From assembly GCA_050012355.1 (NCBI GenBank), contig JBEKHI010000332.1, positions 1 to 9,514 of the forward strand: a stretch of DNA of 9,514 nucleotides, written 5' to 3'. A program made the translations under genes and the position numbers. The stretch comes from JBEKHI01 sp050012355 (GTDB lineage: Bacteria; Actinomycetota; Actinomycetes; Streptosporangiales; Streptosporangiaceae). Under the pieces are notes generated by a model, which saw only the letters and a list, made by a program, of their open reading frames with translations, made no database searches and was not told where the DNA came from. Of this stretch, positions 1 through 5,053 are shown in pieces (position 1 is the stretch's first letter; every line of letters begins with the position of its first letter).

Positions 1-39
1 GGTGGCGGGTCATCCCGGCGCCGCGCCATCACGGCCTGA
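1..39 (+). CDS. Possible 3' end of a gene entering from the left
   Basis: Frame 1 is open from the window edge to a TGA at 37-39 and would encode a C-terminal tail of 12 residues rich in Gly, Ser and Arg (GGGSSRRRAITA). Ten bases after this stop a + strand hairpin with a T-run begins, which is what one expects after a + strand gene. The other two forward frames run on into the terminator, so they fit less well. Too little is visible to name a product; that the tail is coding at all is inferred mainly from the terminator. Confidence 0.3.
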   Translation, partial: GGGSSRRRAITA

Positions 40-49
40 CAATCGCTGT

Positions 50-87
50 GGGTCGCCGCCGCCCTAGTGGACGGCGACCCGGTTTTT
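50..87 (+). terminator. Rho-independent terminator, + strand
   Basis: GGGTCGCCG (50-58) pairs perfectly with CGGCGACCC (72-80) around a 13-nt loop, followed by GG and five T's (83-87). The T-run lies on the + side, so the terminator serves a gene coming from the left. The T-run overlaps the TAA stop of the convergent small gene at 86-349. Read on the - strand the hairpin lacks a T-run, so it may block read-through from that side only weakly. Confidence 0.7.
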
Positions 88-349
88 ATTTCTTGTCGCC
101 GTCCGGACCGTACAGTCGTGGCACGATCTTGCGCAGTTCCCGGTCGAACTCGGCCAGTGCTCCGCGCAGCAGGTACTCCAGCCACGGATCGGGCTCGGTA
201 CGCAAGTTCCCGGTGATCAGGAGCCTTCCTCGCGCAGAGCGCCGGAGGATGCTACGACCCGCGAGCAGGCCAGCCCACAGTGCGAAGCAGGTCGCTGAGA
301 TCGCGAACGACAGCGATGCGAGTGGTATACCGCCTCCGGTTCCAAGCAT
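86..349 (-). CDS. Small single-helix membrane protein, hypothetical
   Basis: The 87-residue protein has one hydrophobic segment at about residues 8-30 (PLASLSFAISATCFALWAGL), then a basic patch (RSILRRSARGR) that suggests an N-out/C-in anchor. A charged, helix-prone cytosolic tail of about 50 residues follows (PWLEYLLRGALAEFDRELRKIVPRLYG). No enzymatic motif or known family is recognised. The ATG at 349 is chosen because a near-perfect Shine-Dalgarno, GAGGTGATC, lies five bases upstream. The gene ends in TAA inside the T-run of the opposing terminator. It has no operon partner visible in the window: the next - strand gene upstream (574-789) is 224 bp away. A role as a small anchor or accessory membrane subunit is possible but cannot be shown. 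Confidence 0.7.
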   Translation of the reverse strand: MLGTGGGIPLASLSFAISATCFALWAGLLAGRSILRRSARGRLLITGNLRTEPDPWLEYLLRGALAEFDRELRKIVPRLYGPDGDKK

Positions 350-354
350 GCGAT

Positions 355-363
355 GATCACCTC
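355..363 (-). promoter_or_regulatory. Strong ribosome binding site for the small membrane protein
   Basis: On the - strand GAGGTGATC stands five bases before the ATG at 349. AGGTGATC is an 8-base perfect complement to the 3' end of bacterial 16S rRNA. It is the strongest Shine-Dalgarno in the window and is the main reason to believe the small gene and its start. It also rules out the longer overlapping reading frame that would start at 462. Confidence 0.75.
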
Positions 364-422
364 TCCCTTTGAATCATGTGACGCGCAAGGGCTAGTCCTG
401 GAGTACGCGATGGGGGTTATTT

Positions 423-449
423 CGGGGTCCAATCTCAGGGTTGGCCCCG
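423..449. other. Bulged hairpin between the two small - strand genes
   Basis: C-GGGG (423-427) and CCAA (429-432) pair with TTGG (441-444) and CCCC-G (445-449), giving nine base pairs with a bulged T428 and an 8-nt loop. It lies 74 bp upstream of the start at 349 and 125 bp downstream of the stop at 574. It could be a weak terminator for the upstream gene or a leader structure of the downstream one. There is no T-run on either side. No gene is seen between 350 and 573. Confidence 0.35.
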
Positions 450-518
450 GAATCCGGCACATGACGAGTCGTGTGTTCTAAGTGGTGCTTGTGGGGTGTC
501 TTGTCCGGTTCGGTGGCT

Positions 519-545
519 ATCCGACCTCCATCATAGAAGTCGGAT
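519..545 (-). terminator. Terminator-like hairpin after the Cys/His-rich gene
   Basis: ATCCGAC (519-525) and GTCGGAT (539-545) form a perfect 7-bp stem with a 13-nt loop, 28 bases past the stop codon at 574 on the - strand. No T-run follows, so it is a weak candidate; it could equally be a protein-binding inverted repeat. Confidence 0.35.
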
Positions 546-573
546 CAACACAAACGCTAGGCAGGCCCGGCAG

Positions 574-789
574 TCAGGCAAGACTCGGCGTGAGCTCCGG
601 CACCATCAGCCAGGTGTGTGGCGGGTCGTAGCACACGACACGCGCTCCGGCGCGTTCACACTCACCGCACTGCCACGTTAGGTGCCCCGTAGTCCCCGCC
701 GCCGCGGCCGAGGGGCATCCGCATGGCAGCCACTCCCCGGATACGCCATCGAGCGGGTGGCCTTCGGGGCAGATGAGCGGTGTCGTCAC
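574..789 (-). CDS. Cys/His-rich zinc-ribbon-like small protein
   Basis: The 71-residue protein carries six Cys and three His in an ordered pattern: C7-x3-H11, C23-x-C25, H36-x4-C41-x2-C44, C53-x4-H58. CPEGH, WLPCGC, GHLTWQC and CYDPPH are typical of a compact structural zinc site (treble-clef or double zinc ribbon). I recall similar short 'CP.GHP...GH..W.C..C' orphans from actinobacteria, but no function is established that I know of. Codon use is GC-rich at third positions. The only in-frame start before the upstream stop is GTG at 789; no convincing Shine-Dalgarno precedes it, though a candidate promoter lies at 815-841. A nucleic-acid-binding or protein-binding role is inference from the Cys/His pattern. 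A chance reading frame is unlikely to give such spacing but cannot be excluded. Confidence 0.6.
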   Translation of the reverse strand: MTTPLICPEGHPLDGVSGEWLPCGCPSAAAAGTTGHLTWQCGECERAGARVVCYDPPHTWLMVPELTPSLA

Positions 790-814
790 GACGGTGGAGT
801 ACCCAACGTGTACG

Positions 815-841
815 AAACTAACACCGGATTTCCGCCGTCAA
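815..841 (-). promoter_or_regulatory. Candidate promoter of the Cys/His-rich gene
   Basis: On the - strand TTGACG (836-841) and TAGTTT (815-820) resemble -35 and -10 elements. The 15-bp spacer is shorter than the usual 17, which lowers confidence. Transcription would begin roughly 19 bases before the GTG at 789. Confidence 0.3.
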
Positions 842-907
842 CTAGCGGACGTGTGCTCGGCGCTCCGTCGCGGCGAGGCCGTCCCCTCCCGCAGTGCCGC
901 AGACCCC

Positions 908-955
908 ATCGATGGGCCATCGATAGCGCCAGAGCACGATCGATGGGCCATCGCT
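908..955. repeat. Two near-identical 17-bp palindromes, 31 bp apart
   Basis: Copy 1 (908-924) is ATCGATGGGCCATCGAT, a perfect 8+1+8 inverted repeat. Copy 2 (939-955) is ATCGATGGGCCATCGCT, with a single mismatch in one arm. The starts are 31 bp apart, about three helical turns, so both would face the same side of the DNA. The flanking and spacer bases differ between copies, which argues against a simple recent tandem duplication. They lie 153-200 bp upstream of the ASCH start. Paired operators for a dimeric regulator are the natural reading, but this is inference. Confidence 0.55.
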
Positions 956-1093
956 GGCCCCGTCAGCTTGCAGTCGTCGGAAACACCTGTCCCACAGAAA
1001 TCATGGGAAATACCTGCCTCAGCGCGAGAAGCCATTCGTGACCTGGGGGAAGCGCGATCCGTTCGGCGGCTTCGTCTGGTCAGCGTTGTGCCA

Positions 1094-1099
1094 TAGCCT
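1094..1099 (+). promoter_or_regulatory. Possible -10 box for leaderless ASCH transcript
   Basis: TAGCCT matches the actinobacterial TANNNT -10 pattern and ends eight bases before the GTG at 1108. No Shine-Dalgarno precedes that GTG, which fits a leaderless or near-leaderless message. No good -35 hexamer is visible. Confidence 0.35.
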
Positions 1100-1107
1100 C
1101 GGCTGCT

Positions 1108-1533
1108 GTGGACATCGATGAACTTGCCGTCGCGGAGTTCGCGTTTCCCGGACCGCTCCGAGACCTGCTGGTAAACGCGATCTTGTCCGGATCGAAGACG
1201 TCGACGTCAGCCCTGTTGCTGGGGTATGAGCGTGCAGGCGAACCGTTGCCCGAGGTCGGCAGCCTATCGGCGGTCGTGGACTCCGCTGGGCGACGTGTCG
1301 CGGTGATAGAGGTGACCGAAGTGCGGGCGGTTCGGCTCGCGGACGTTGACCTCCAGCATGCCCTCGACGAGGGCGAGGGCTATGAGTCGGTGGAGAAGTG
1401 GCGAGCCGGGCATGAAGAGTTCTGGCACGGGGCTGAGGTTCGCGAGGAGATGGGCGACCCCAACTTCACGGTGGACGACGACACATTGGTGGTCGCGGAG
1501 CGGTTCCGGCTGGTCAGCGTGGCCGAGCGTTAG
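1108..1533 (+). CDS. ASCH-domain (PUA-like fold) protein
   Basis: The 141-residue protein matches the YhfF-like branch of the ASCH superfamily. Features are FAFPGPLRDLLVNAILSGSKTSTSA at the N-terminal half (given here as residues 11-35), the signature G-x-K-T-x-T at 28-33, a central VIEVTEV strand (66-72), and a C-terminal GHEEFW/FRLV core. ASCH folds bind RNA or nucleosides. E. coli YqfB, a small ASCH enzyme, deacetylates N4-acetylcytidine with a Lys-Thr-Glu triad, as I recall. Here K30, T33 and E68 occupy comparable places, so a nucleoside amidohydrolase role is possible but unproven. GTG 1108 is the best start: an ATG at 1118 is out of frame, and the upstream frame is open back to 1042 without a better start. 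The RibD-like gene follows after 74 bp on the same strand, possibly co-transcribed. Confidence 0.85.
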   Translation: MDIDELAVAEFAFPGPLRDLLVNAILSGSKTSTSALLLGYERAGEPLPEVGSLSAVVDSAGRRVAVIEVTEVRAVRLADVDLQHALDEGEGYESVEKWRAGHEEFWHGAEVREEMGDPNFTVDDDTLVVAERFRLVSVAER

Positions 1534-1596
1534 CTCTTCTCCGGACGCGATGAGCGTAGTGGACGCGGATCGTCTTCCCTACGACAGCTATGAAGC

Positions 1597-1601
1597 GGAG
1601 G
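1597..1601 (+). promoter_or_regulatory. Ribosome binding site fixing the start at 1608
   Basis: GGAGG lies six bases before ATG 1608. It rules out the in-frame upstream ATG at 1590, which would place this site inside the coding sequence. The product then begins MLIYSSIASLDGY, exactly where the family's first strand starts. Confidence 0.75.
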
Positions 1602-1607
1602 CACGGC

Positions 1608-2153
1608 ATGCTGATCTACTCGTCGATCGCGTCGTTGGACGGTTACAACGCCGATACGGAAGGTAAGTTCGACTGGGGCGAACCAGATGTTGAGGTCTTC
1701 GCCCTGCTCAACGATCTAGAGCGCGGAGTCGGCACGTACTTGTACGGGCGCCGGATGTACGAAGTCCTCGTGTACTGGGAAACCGCATCCGTCGAGGACC
1801 AGAGTCCCGTGGTCCGAGACTGGACTGGGATATGGCGAGCAGCCGACAAGATCGTGTACTCGACGACGCTCCAGACCGTGTCGAGCGCCCGGACCCGGAT
1901 TGAATCCCGTTTCGACCCCGAATCCGTCCGGGAGCTGAAGGAACGCGGCGATGTATCAATCGGCGGCCCGAATCTAGCCGCGTCGGCCATTCGGGCCGGG
2001 CTGGTCGACGAGTACCAGTTGTTCATCACGCCAGTAGTGGTCGGGGGCGGGACTGCTATCTTCCCTGACGGGGTACGCGAAGGGCTTGAGCTAGTGGATC
2101 AGCGGCGCTTCGCCAGCGGGGTGGTCTACCTGTGTTACCGGCCGAGAAAGTAG
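1608..2153 (+). CDS. Dihydrofolate reductase family protein (RibD C-terminal domain)
   Basis: The 181-residue protein has the full single-domain layout of the RibD-C/YyaP-YwjB family: first strand with IASLDGY (7-13), LYGRRMYE (45-52), KIVYSTTL (81-88), then the NADPH-site region DVSIGGPNLAASAIRAGLVDE (115-135) and the closing FITPVVVGGGTAIF (139-152). Such proteins have the fold of bacterial dihydrofolate reductase and of the RibD reductase domain and are presumed NADPH-dependent reductases; substrates of most stand-alone members are unknown. It is not a riboflavin-pathway RibD because the deaminase domain is absent and no rib genes are nearby. Length is typical and nothing is truncated. Its last 63 bp overlap the convergent acetyltransferase gene, and no terminator follows. 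It may share a transcript with the ASCH gene. Confidence 0.9.
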   Translation: MLIYSSIASLDGYNADTEGKFDWGEPDVEVFALLNDLERGVGTYLYGRRMYEVLVYWETASVEDQSPVVRDWTGIWRAADKIVYSTTLQTVSSARTRIESRFDPESVRELKERGDVSIGGPNLAASAIRAGLVDEYQLFITPVVVGGGTAIFPDGVREGLELVDQRRFASGVVYLCYRPRK

Positions 2154-2732
2154 ATTTAACCCTCCTGATTCAGTCCTGCGCGACTCCCATTCTGACTTGG
2201 TTAGCGCGTACTCGACCTCGCCGTGCTCGGAGCCTTCGATGACGTCGGTTCCCTCGTACGGAGTGGTCCGCACCAGCGTCAAGCCGCATTTCTCCAGGAC
2301 ACGCCGCGACGCCGTGTTGACCGTCATTGTGTGCGCGAACACCCGCTCAACGCCAAGGTCGGTGAAGCCCATCCTGATCAGGGCGTGTGACCCTTCGGTG
2401 GCATAGCCCTTATTCCACACGGACCTGTGCAGCCGGTAGCCGAGATCGACGTTGGTGATGTCGGTGCCGCCGCCGGGCCGGAAATGAAACCAGCCCAGGA
2501 ACTCCCCGGTGGCGGTGGACTCAGCCGCCCAGGTGCCGAGCCTATCGAAGCGGCCGTAGACACCGAGATGGAACGGGATGACTTGGTCCCGGAGTTCCTC
2601 GCGGGGTGTCAGCCTGCCGCCAGTGAGATAACGCAGCACCCCTGGGTCGCTGTTCAGGTTGAACAGGTTGTCCACGTCGTCCTCGGTGAACTGGCGCATG
2701 GCTAGCCGGGGCGTTTCCAGGATGGCATGCAT
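2091..2732 (-). CDS. GNAT-family N-acetyltransferase, RimJ/RimL type
   Basis: The 213-residue protein begins with the usual ETPRLAMRQFTEDDVDNLF (6-24), followed by a variable arm. The acetyl-CoA-binding core is LGYRLHRSVWNKGYATEGSHAL (97-118), where NKGYAT stands in the Q/R-x-x-G-x-G/A loop. N139-T-A-S-R-R-V-L-E-K-C-G150 is the helix-loop that holds the cofactor's thiol end. Members acetylate protein N-termini or small amines; the substrate is not readable. ATG 2732 starts the conserved domain cleanly; 67 codons open upstream read into the transketolase 3' end and look non-coding. A GATACT box six bases before the ATG suggests a near-leaderless start, with GGGGA as a weak alternative ribosome site. 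The family core ends near residue 182; the last ~30 residues (TESGGLNLLSR...) are a tail. The final 63 bp, encoding the last 20 residues, overlap the 3' end of the + strand reductase gene. Confidence 0.88.
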   Translation of the reverse strand: MHAILETPRLAMRQFTEDDVDNLFNLNSDPGVLRYLTGGRLTPREELRDQVIPFHLGVYGRFDRLGTWAAESTATGEFLGWFHFRPGGGTDITNVDLGYRLHRSVWNKGYATEGSHALIRMGFTDLGVERVFAHTMTVNTASRRVLEKCGLTLVRTTPYEGTDVIEGSEHGEVEYALTKSEWESRRTESGGLNLLSRPVTQVDHPAGEAPLIH

Positions 2733-2796
2733 GTACCAAGTATCCCCGTACTCGCCGGACTCCGTTGAAGCGATGATGTTGAGGCGATGATTAGGT

Positions 2797-2821
2797 GGGG
2801 CGGCGTCCAGAACGCCGCCCC
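2797..2821 (-). terminator. Terminator hairpin after transketolase
   Basis: GGGGCGGCGT (2797-2806) and ACGCCGCCCC (2812-2821) form a perfect 10-bp GC-rich stem with a 5-nt loop. It starts 11 bases past the transketolase stop on the - strand. No T-run follows, as is common in actinobacteria. It insulates transketolase from the acetyltransferase gene downstream. Confidence 0.7.
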
Positions 2822-2832
2822 GCGAACCCTCG

Positions 2833-4749
2833 CTAGCCGCCCACCAGTTTGCGGGCGGCGGCCGCGATGTGGTCGGCATCGATACCCGCCCAGGCCAGCA
2901 GTTCCTCGCCGGTCCCCGAACCCGGCATCTCACGGACCGCGAGGTGGACGAGATGCAGGTTCTGCTGTCCGGCGGCTAGCAGCCCGTCCGCGACGGCCGA
3001 GCCGAGCCCGCCTTCGGGGTGATGGTCCTCGGCGACAACGAACCGGCCACCAGTCGCCTCGGCGGCCGCGATCAGCGTCTCGGTGTCCACCGGCTTGACG
3101 GAGTAGCAGTCGATGACCCTGGCCGCGATGCCCTCGCCCTGCAGGATCTCAGCGGCCCGCAGGGCCTCGTGCAGCGTCACGCCGGCGCCCACGAGGGTGA
3201 CTTGATCGTCTTCTCCGGAACGAGGCAGCTTAGACCCGCCAACCGGGAACTTCTCCCCGGCTGGATAGAGCCCCGGGTAGCCGCCGCGCGTGGTCCGCAG
3301 ATAGCTGATACCCGGAGTGTTAGCCATCGCCTCGACGAGTGCCACCGTGCTGGTGCCGTCGCTCGGGTACAGCACGGTCGATCCGTGTACCGCCCGCATC
3401 ATCGCCAGGTCCTCGAGCGCCATCTGTGACGGACCGTCCGCGCCGATCTCGACACCCGCGTGCGAGCCGGCCAGCCGCAGGTTCACACCGGATATCGCGC
3501 CCATCCGGATGAAGTCGTAGGCCCGGGTGAAGAACGCGGCGAACGTGGACGCGAACGTGTGGTAGCCGCGGACGGCGATCCCAGTCGCTGCCGCCACTAG
3601 CTGCTGTTCGGCGATGAACATCTCGAAGTACCGCTCGGGGAACGCGTACGTGAACTCGTCGGCGAAGGTCGAGTTGCTGACCTCCCCGTCCAGCACGACG
3701 ATCCGGTCATCGCGCGCGCCCAGGGCGACGAGCACGTCGCCATAGGCCTTCCTGGTGGCGACCTTCTCGCCGACCCCATAGACAGGAAGCGTCGCGCTCG
3801 GCTTGGCTTGCGCGCCGGACCGCGGCGGCAGGGTCGAGGGCTTGTCTGGCACCGGACCTGGCTCGGCCGGCTCCGGGCGCGGGCCGCGAAGCACGAGGTT
3901 GCGCACGCCGCCGAGTTCGGCGATCGCCCGCTCGGCCATGTCGGGCGGGAACGGCTTGCCATGCCAGCCGTCCTTATTCTCGACCTCGGAGAACCCTTTG
4001 CCCTTGATGGTCTTGGCCAGGATCACCGTGGGCTGGCTGCCCGCCGTGTCCTGGGCGGTGGTCATCGCCTGGTCGATGGCGGCCAGGTCATGCCCGTCGA
4101 TGGTCAGCACTCGCGCGCCGAACGCCTCCATGCGGCGCTGGTACTCCTCGAGGTTCCAGCCGACATCGGTCTGCCCGCGCTGGCCGAGCCGGTTAATGTC
4201 GGCCAGCACGATCAGGTTGGACAGCTGGTAGTAGGAGGCTTTGTCGAAGGCCTCCCAGATTGAGCCCTCGGCGAGTTCGCTATCTCCGCAGAGCACCCAG
4301 ATCCGGTAGGGAAGCCGCTCCAGGTACTTGCCCGCCAGCGCGACCCCGACGCCATCGGGCAGCCCCTGGCCGAGCGAGCCGGTGGCGACATCAACCCACG
4401 GCAGTATCGGGGTGGGGTGGCCCTCCAGCCGCTGGCCGAAGCGCCGGTAGCCGTTCAGCAGTTCGCCTTCCGAGACGACTCCCGCGGCCTTGAACACCGA
4501 GTACAGCAGCGGGGACGCGTGCCCCTTGGAAAAGATCAGGTGGTCGTTGACCGCCAGGTGGGGCTGATCCCAGTCGTAGCGCAGGTGCCGGGTCATGAGC
4601 ACCGCCAGCAGGTCAGCCGCGGACATGCTCGACGTCGGGTGACCGGACCCGGCGCTAGTCGAAGACCGGACCGAGTCGACCCGCAACTGCGCGGCCAGTT
4701 CCGCGACGGTGTCGAGGCCAATCGTGGAGGCGGGTTCCGTCGTAGTCAT
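2833..4749 (-). CDS. tkt: Transketolase, single-chain, animal-like type
   Basis: The 638-residue thiamine-diphosphate enzyme moves two-carbon ketol units between sugar phosphates in the pentose phosphate pathway. The N-terminal part (about 1-285) has GSGHP (34-38), KGHAS (75-79), GSLGQGL (124-130) and the ThDP/metal motif GDSELAEGS (155-163) reaching ADIN (183-186). The pyrimidine-binding part (about 325-500) has FIAEQQ with the presumed catalytic E381, STFAAFFTRAYDFIRM (401-416), GSHAGVEIGADGPSQMALED (428-447) and YPSD (461-464). A C-terminal domain follows (513-638). These strings and the length resemble human transketolase (about 623 residues) more than the longer E. coli TktA, judged from memory. 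A Pro-rich linker (about 286-323) joins the first two domains. GAGGGAG seven bases upstream fixes ATG 4749. No transaldolase or other pentose-phosphate gene is adjacent, so it may be a second transketolase. It is transcribed alone, between two terminators. Confidence 0.95.
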   Translation of the reverse strand: MTTTEPASTIGLDTVAELAAQLRVDSVRSSTSAGSGHPTSSMSAADLLAVLMTRHLRYDWDQPHLAVNDHLIFSKGHASPLLYSVFKAAGVVSEGELLNGYRRFGQRLEGHPTPILPWVDVATGSLGQGLPDGVGVALAGKYLERLPYRIWVLCGDSELAEGSIWEAFDKASYYQLSNLIVLADINRLGQRGQTDVGWNLEEYQRRMEAFGARVLTIDGHDLAAIDQAMTTAQDTAGSQPTVILAKTIKGKGFSEVENKDGWHGKPFPPDMAERAIAELGGVRNLVLRGPRPEPAEPGPVPDKPSTLPPRSGAQAKPSATLPVYGVGEKVATRKAYGDVLVALGARDDRIVVLDGEVSNSTFADEFTYAFPERYFEMFIAEQQLVAAATGIAVRGYHTFASTFAAFFTRAYDFIRMGAISGVNLRLAGSHAGVEIGADGPSQMALEDLAMMRAVHGSTVLYPSDGTSTVALVEAMANTPGISYLRTTRGGYPGLYPAGEKFPVGGSKLPRSGEDDQVTLVGAGVTLHEALRAAEILQGEGIAARVIDCYSVKPVDTETLIAAAEATGGRFVVAEDHHPEGGLGSAVADGLLAAGQQNLHLVHLAVREMPGSGTGEELLAWAGIDADHIAAAARKLVGG

Positions 4750-4854
4750 TCGCAGACTCCCTCATTTGCGTTCGATCAGCGCTAGTTCCCATCTCAACAC
4801 AATCCACACCGATCAGGGGAGGCGGGTGGCCCCGGACGCCCCCCGCTAAACCAC

Positions 4855-4891
4855 AAACGGCAGATCACAGAGCCTCTGTGATCTGCCGTTT
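4855..4891 (-). terminator. Terminator of tRNA-Pro, perfect 17-bp stem
   Basis: AAACGGCAGATCACAGA (4855-4871) pairs base for base with TCTGTGATCTGCCGTTT (4875-4891) around a 3-nt loop. It begins seven bases past the tRNA 3' end. On the - strand TTT closes the stem and GTGGTTT follows, giving a broken U-tract. The A/T-ended stem would also work in the + direction. It separates tRNA and transketolase transcription. Confidence 0.85.
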
Positions 4892-4897
4892 CAGATG

Positions 4898-4971
4898 TCG
4901 GGGTGACTGGATTTGAACCAGCGACCTCGTCGTCCCGAACGACGCGCGCTGCCAAGCTGCGCCACACCCCG
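4898..4971 (-). tRNA. tRNA-Pro, anticodon CGG
   Basis: The - strand folds into a full cloverleaf of 74 nt including the discriminator: acceptor CGGGGTG with CACCCCG, D-stem GCGC/GCGC around AGCTTGGCA, anticodon stem CGTCG/CGACG with loop TTCGGGA, variable AGGTC, and T-arm GCTGG/TTCAAAT/CCAGT. The anticodon CGG (4935-4937) reads the CCG proline codon. The C1-G72 first pair and discriminator A73 are hallmarks of bacterial proline tRNA. The 3' CCA is not encoded (CAT follows), so it must be added by nucleotidyltransferase. The T-stem starts with a G-T wobble pair. No integrase or duplicated 3' end is seen nearby, so there is no sign of an inserted element. Confidence 0.97.
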
Positions 4972-4989
4972 GACGCTCGGACTGGTGCC

Positions 4990-5032
4990 CGAGCGGGTCC
5001 CCAATACTCTATCGGATACCGGGACCCGCTCG
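4990..5032 (-). terminator. Terminator-like hairpin between phosphatase and tRNA
   Basis: CGAGCGGGTCCC (4990-5001) and GGGACCCGCTCG (5021-5032) make a perfect 12-bp stem with a 19-nt loop, starting 21 bases past the stop at 5054 on the - strand. No T-run follows. The loop contains TATCCG, and TTGAGT lies 17 bases upstream of it at the outer edge of the hairpin, so the tRNA promoter may lie within the same DNA. Terminator function is the more secure part. Confidence 0.6.
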
Positions 5033-5053
5033 CGCACTCAAATCAGCGCAGGA

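Larger units (their letters stand above)
790..1107. other. Intergenic stretch without a supported gene
   Basis: These 318 bp separate the divergent Cys/His-rich gene (-) and ASCH gene (+). They hold a possible - strand promoter (815-841), two near-identical 17-bp palindromes (908-955) and a TANNNT box just before 1108. A + strand frame stays open from 773 to 1096 (107 codons). Its third-position G/C is visibly lower than that of the clear genes and it lacks a well-placed ribosome site, so I do not call it. Confidence 0.5.

Noticed and set aside
217..462. 81-codon - strand frame overlapping the small membrane protein
   Set aside because: It runs through the strong ribosome site of the gene at 349 and reads a composition-poor sequence; the frame with the ribosome site and a membrane helix is far better.
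773..1096. 107-codon + strand open frame starting ATG 773
   Set aside because: It overlaps the start of the Cys/His-rich gene, lacks a well-placed ribosome site, shows lower third-position G/C than the clear genes, and part of it (PIDGPSIAP...DRWAIAG) simply translates the palindromes.
2733..2933. 67-codon N-terminal extension of the acetyltransferase
   Set aside because: The extra residues come from the transketolase 3' end and its terminator hairpin, and the family's conserved N-terminus begins right after ATG 2732.
4750..4854. Promoter of transketolase
   Set aside because: TTGAGA occurs on the - strand but no acceptable -10 box follows at 16-18 bp, so no site is called.
4855..4971. tRNA gene as integration site of a mobile element
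   Set aside because: No integrase, no duplicated tRNA 3' end and no boundary repeat are visible on either side; the inverted repeat beside it is explained as a terminator.
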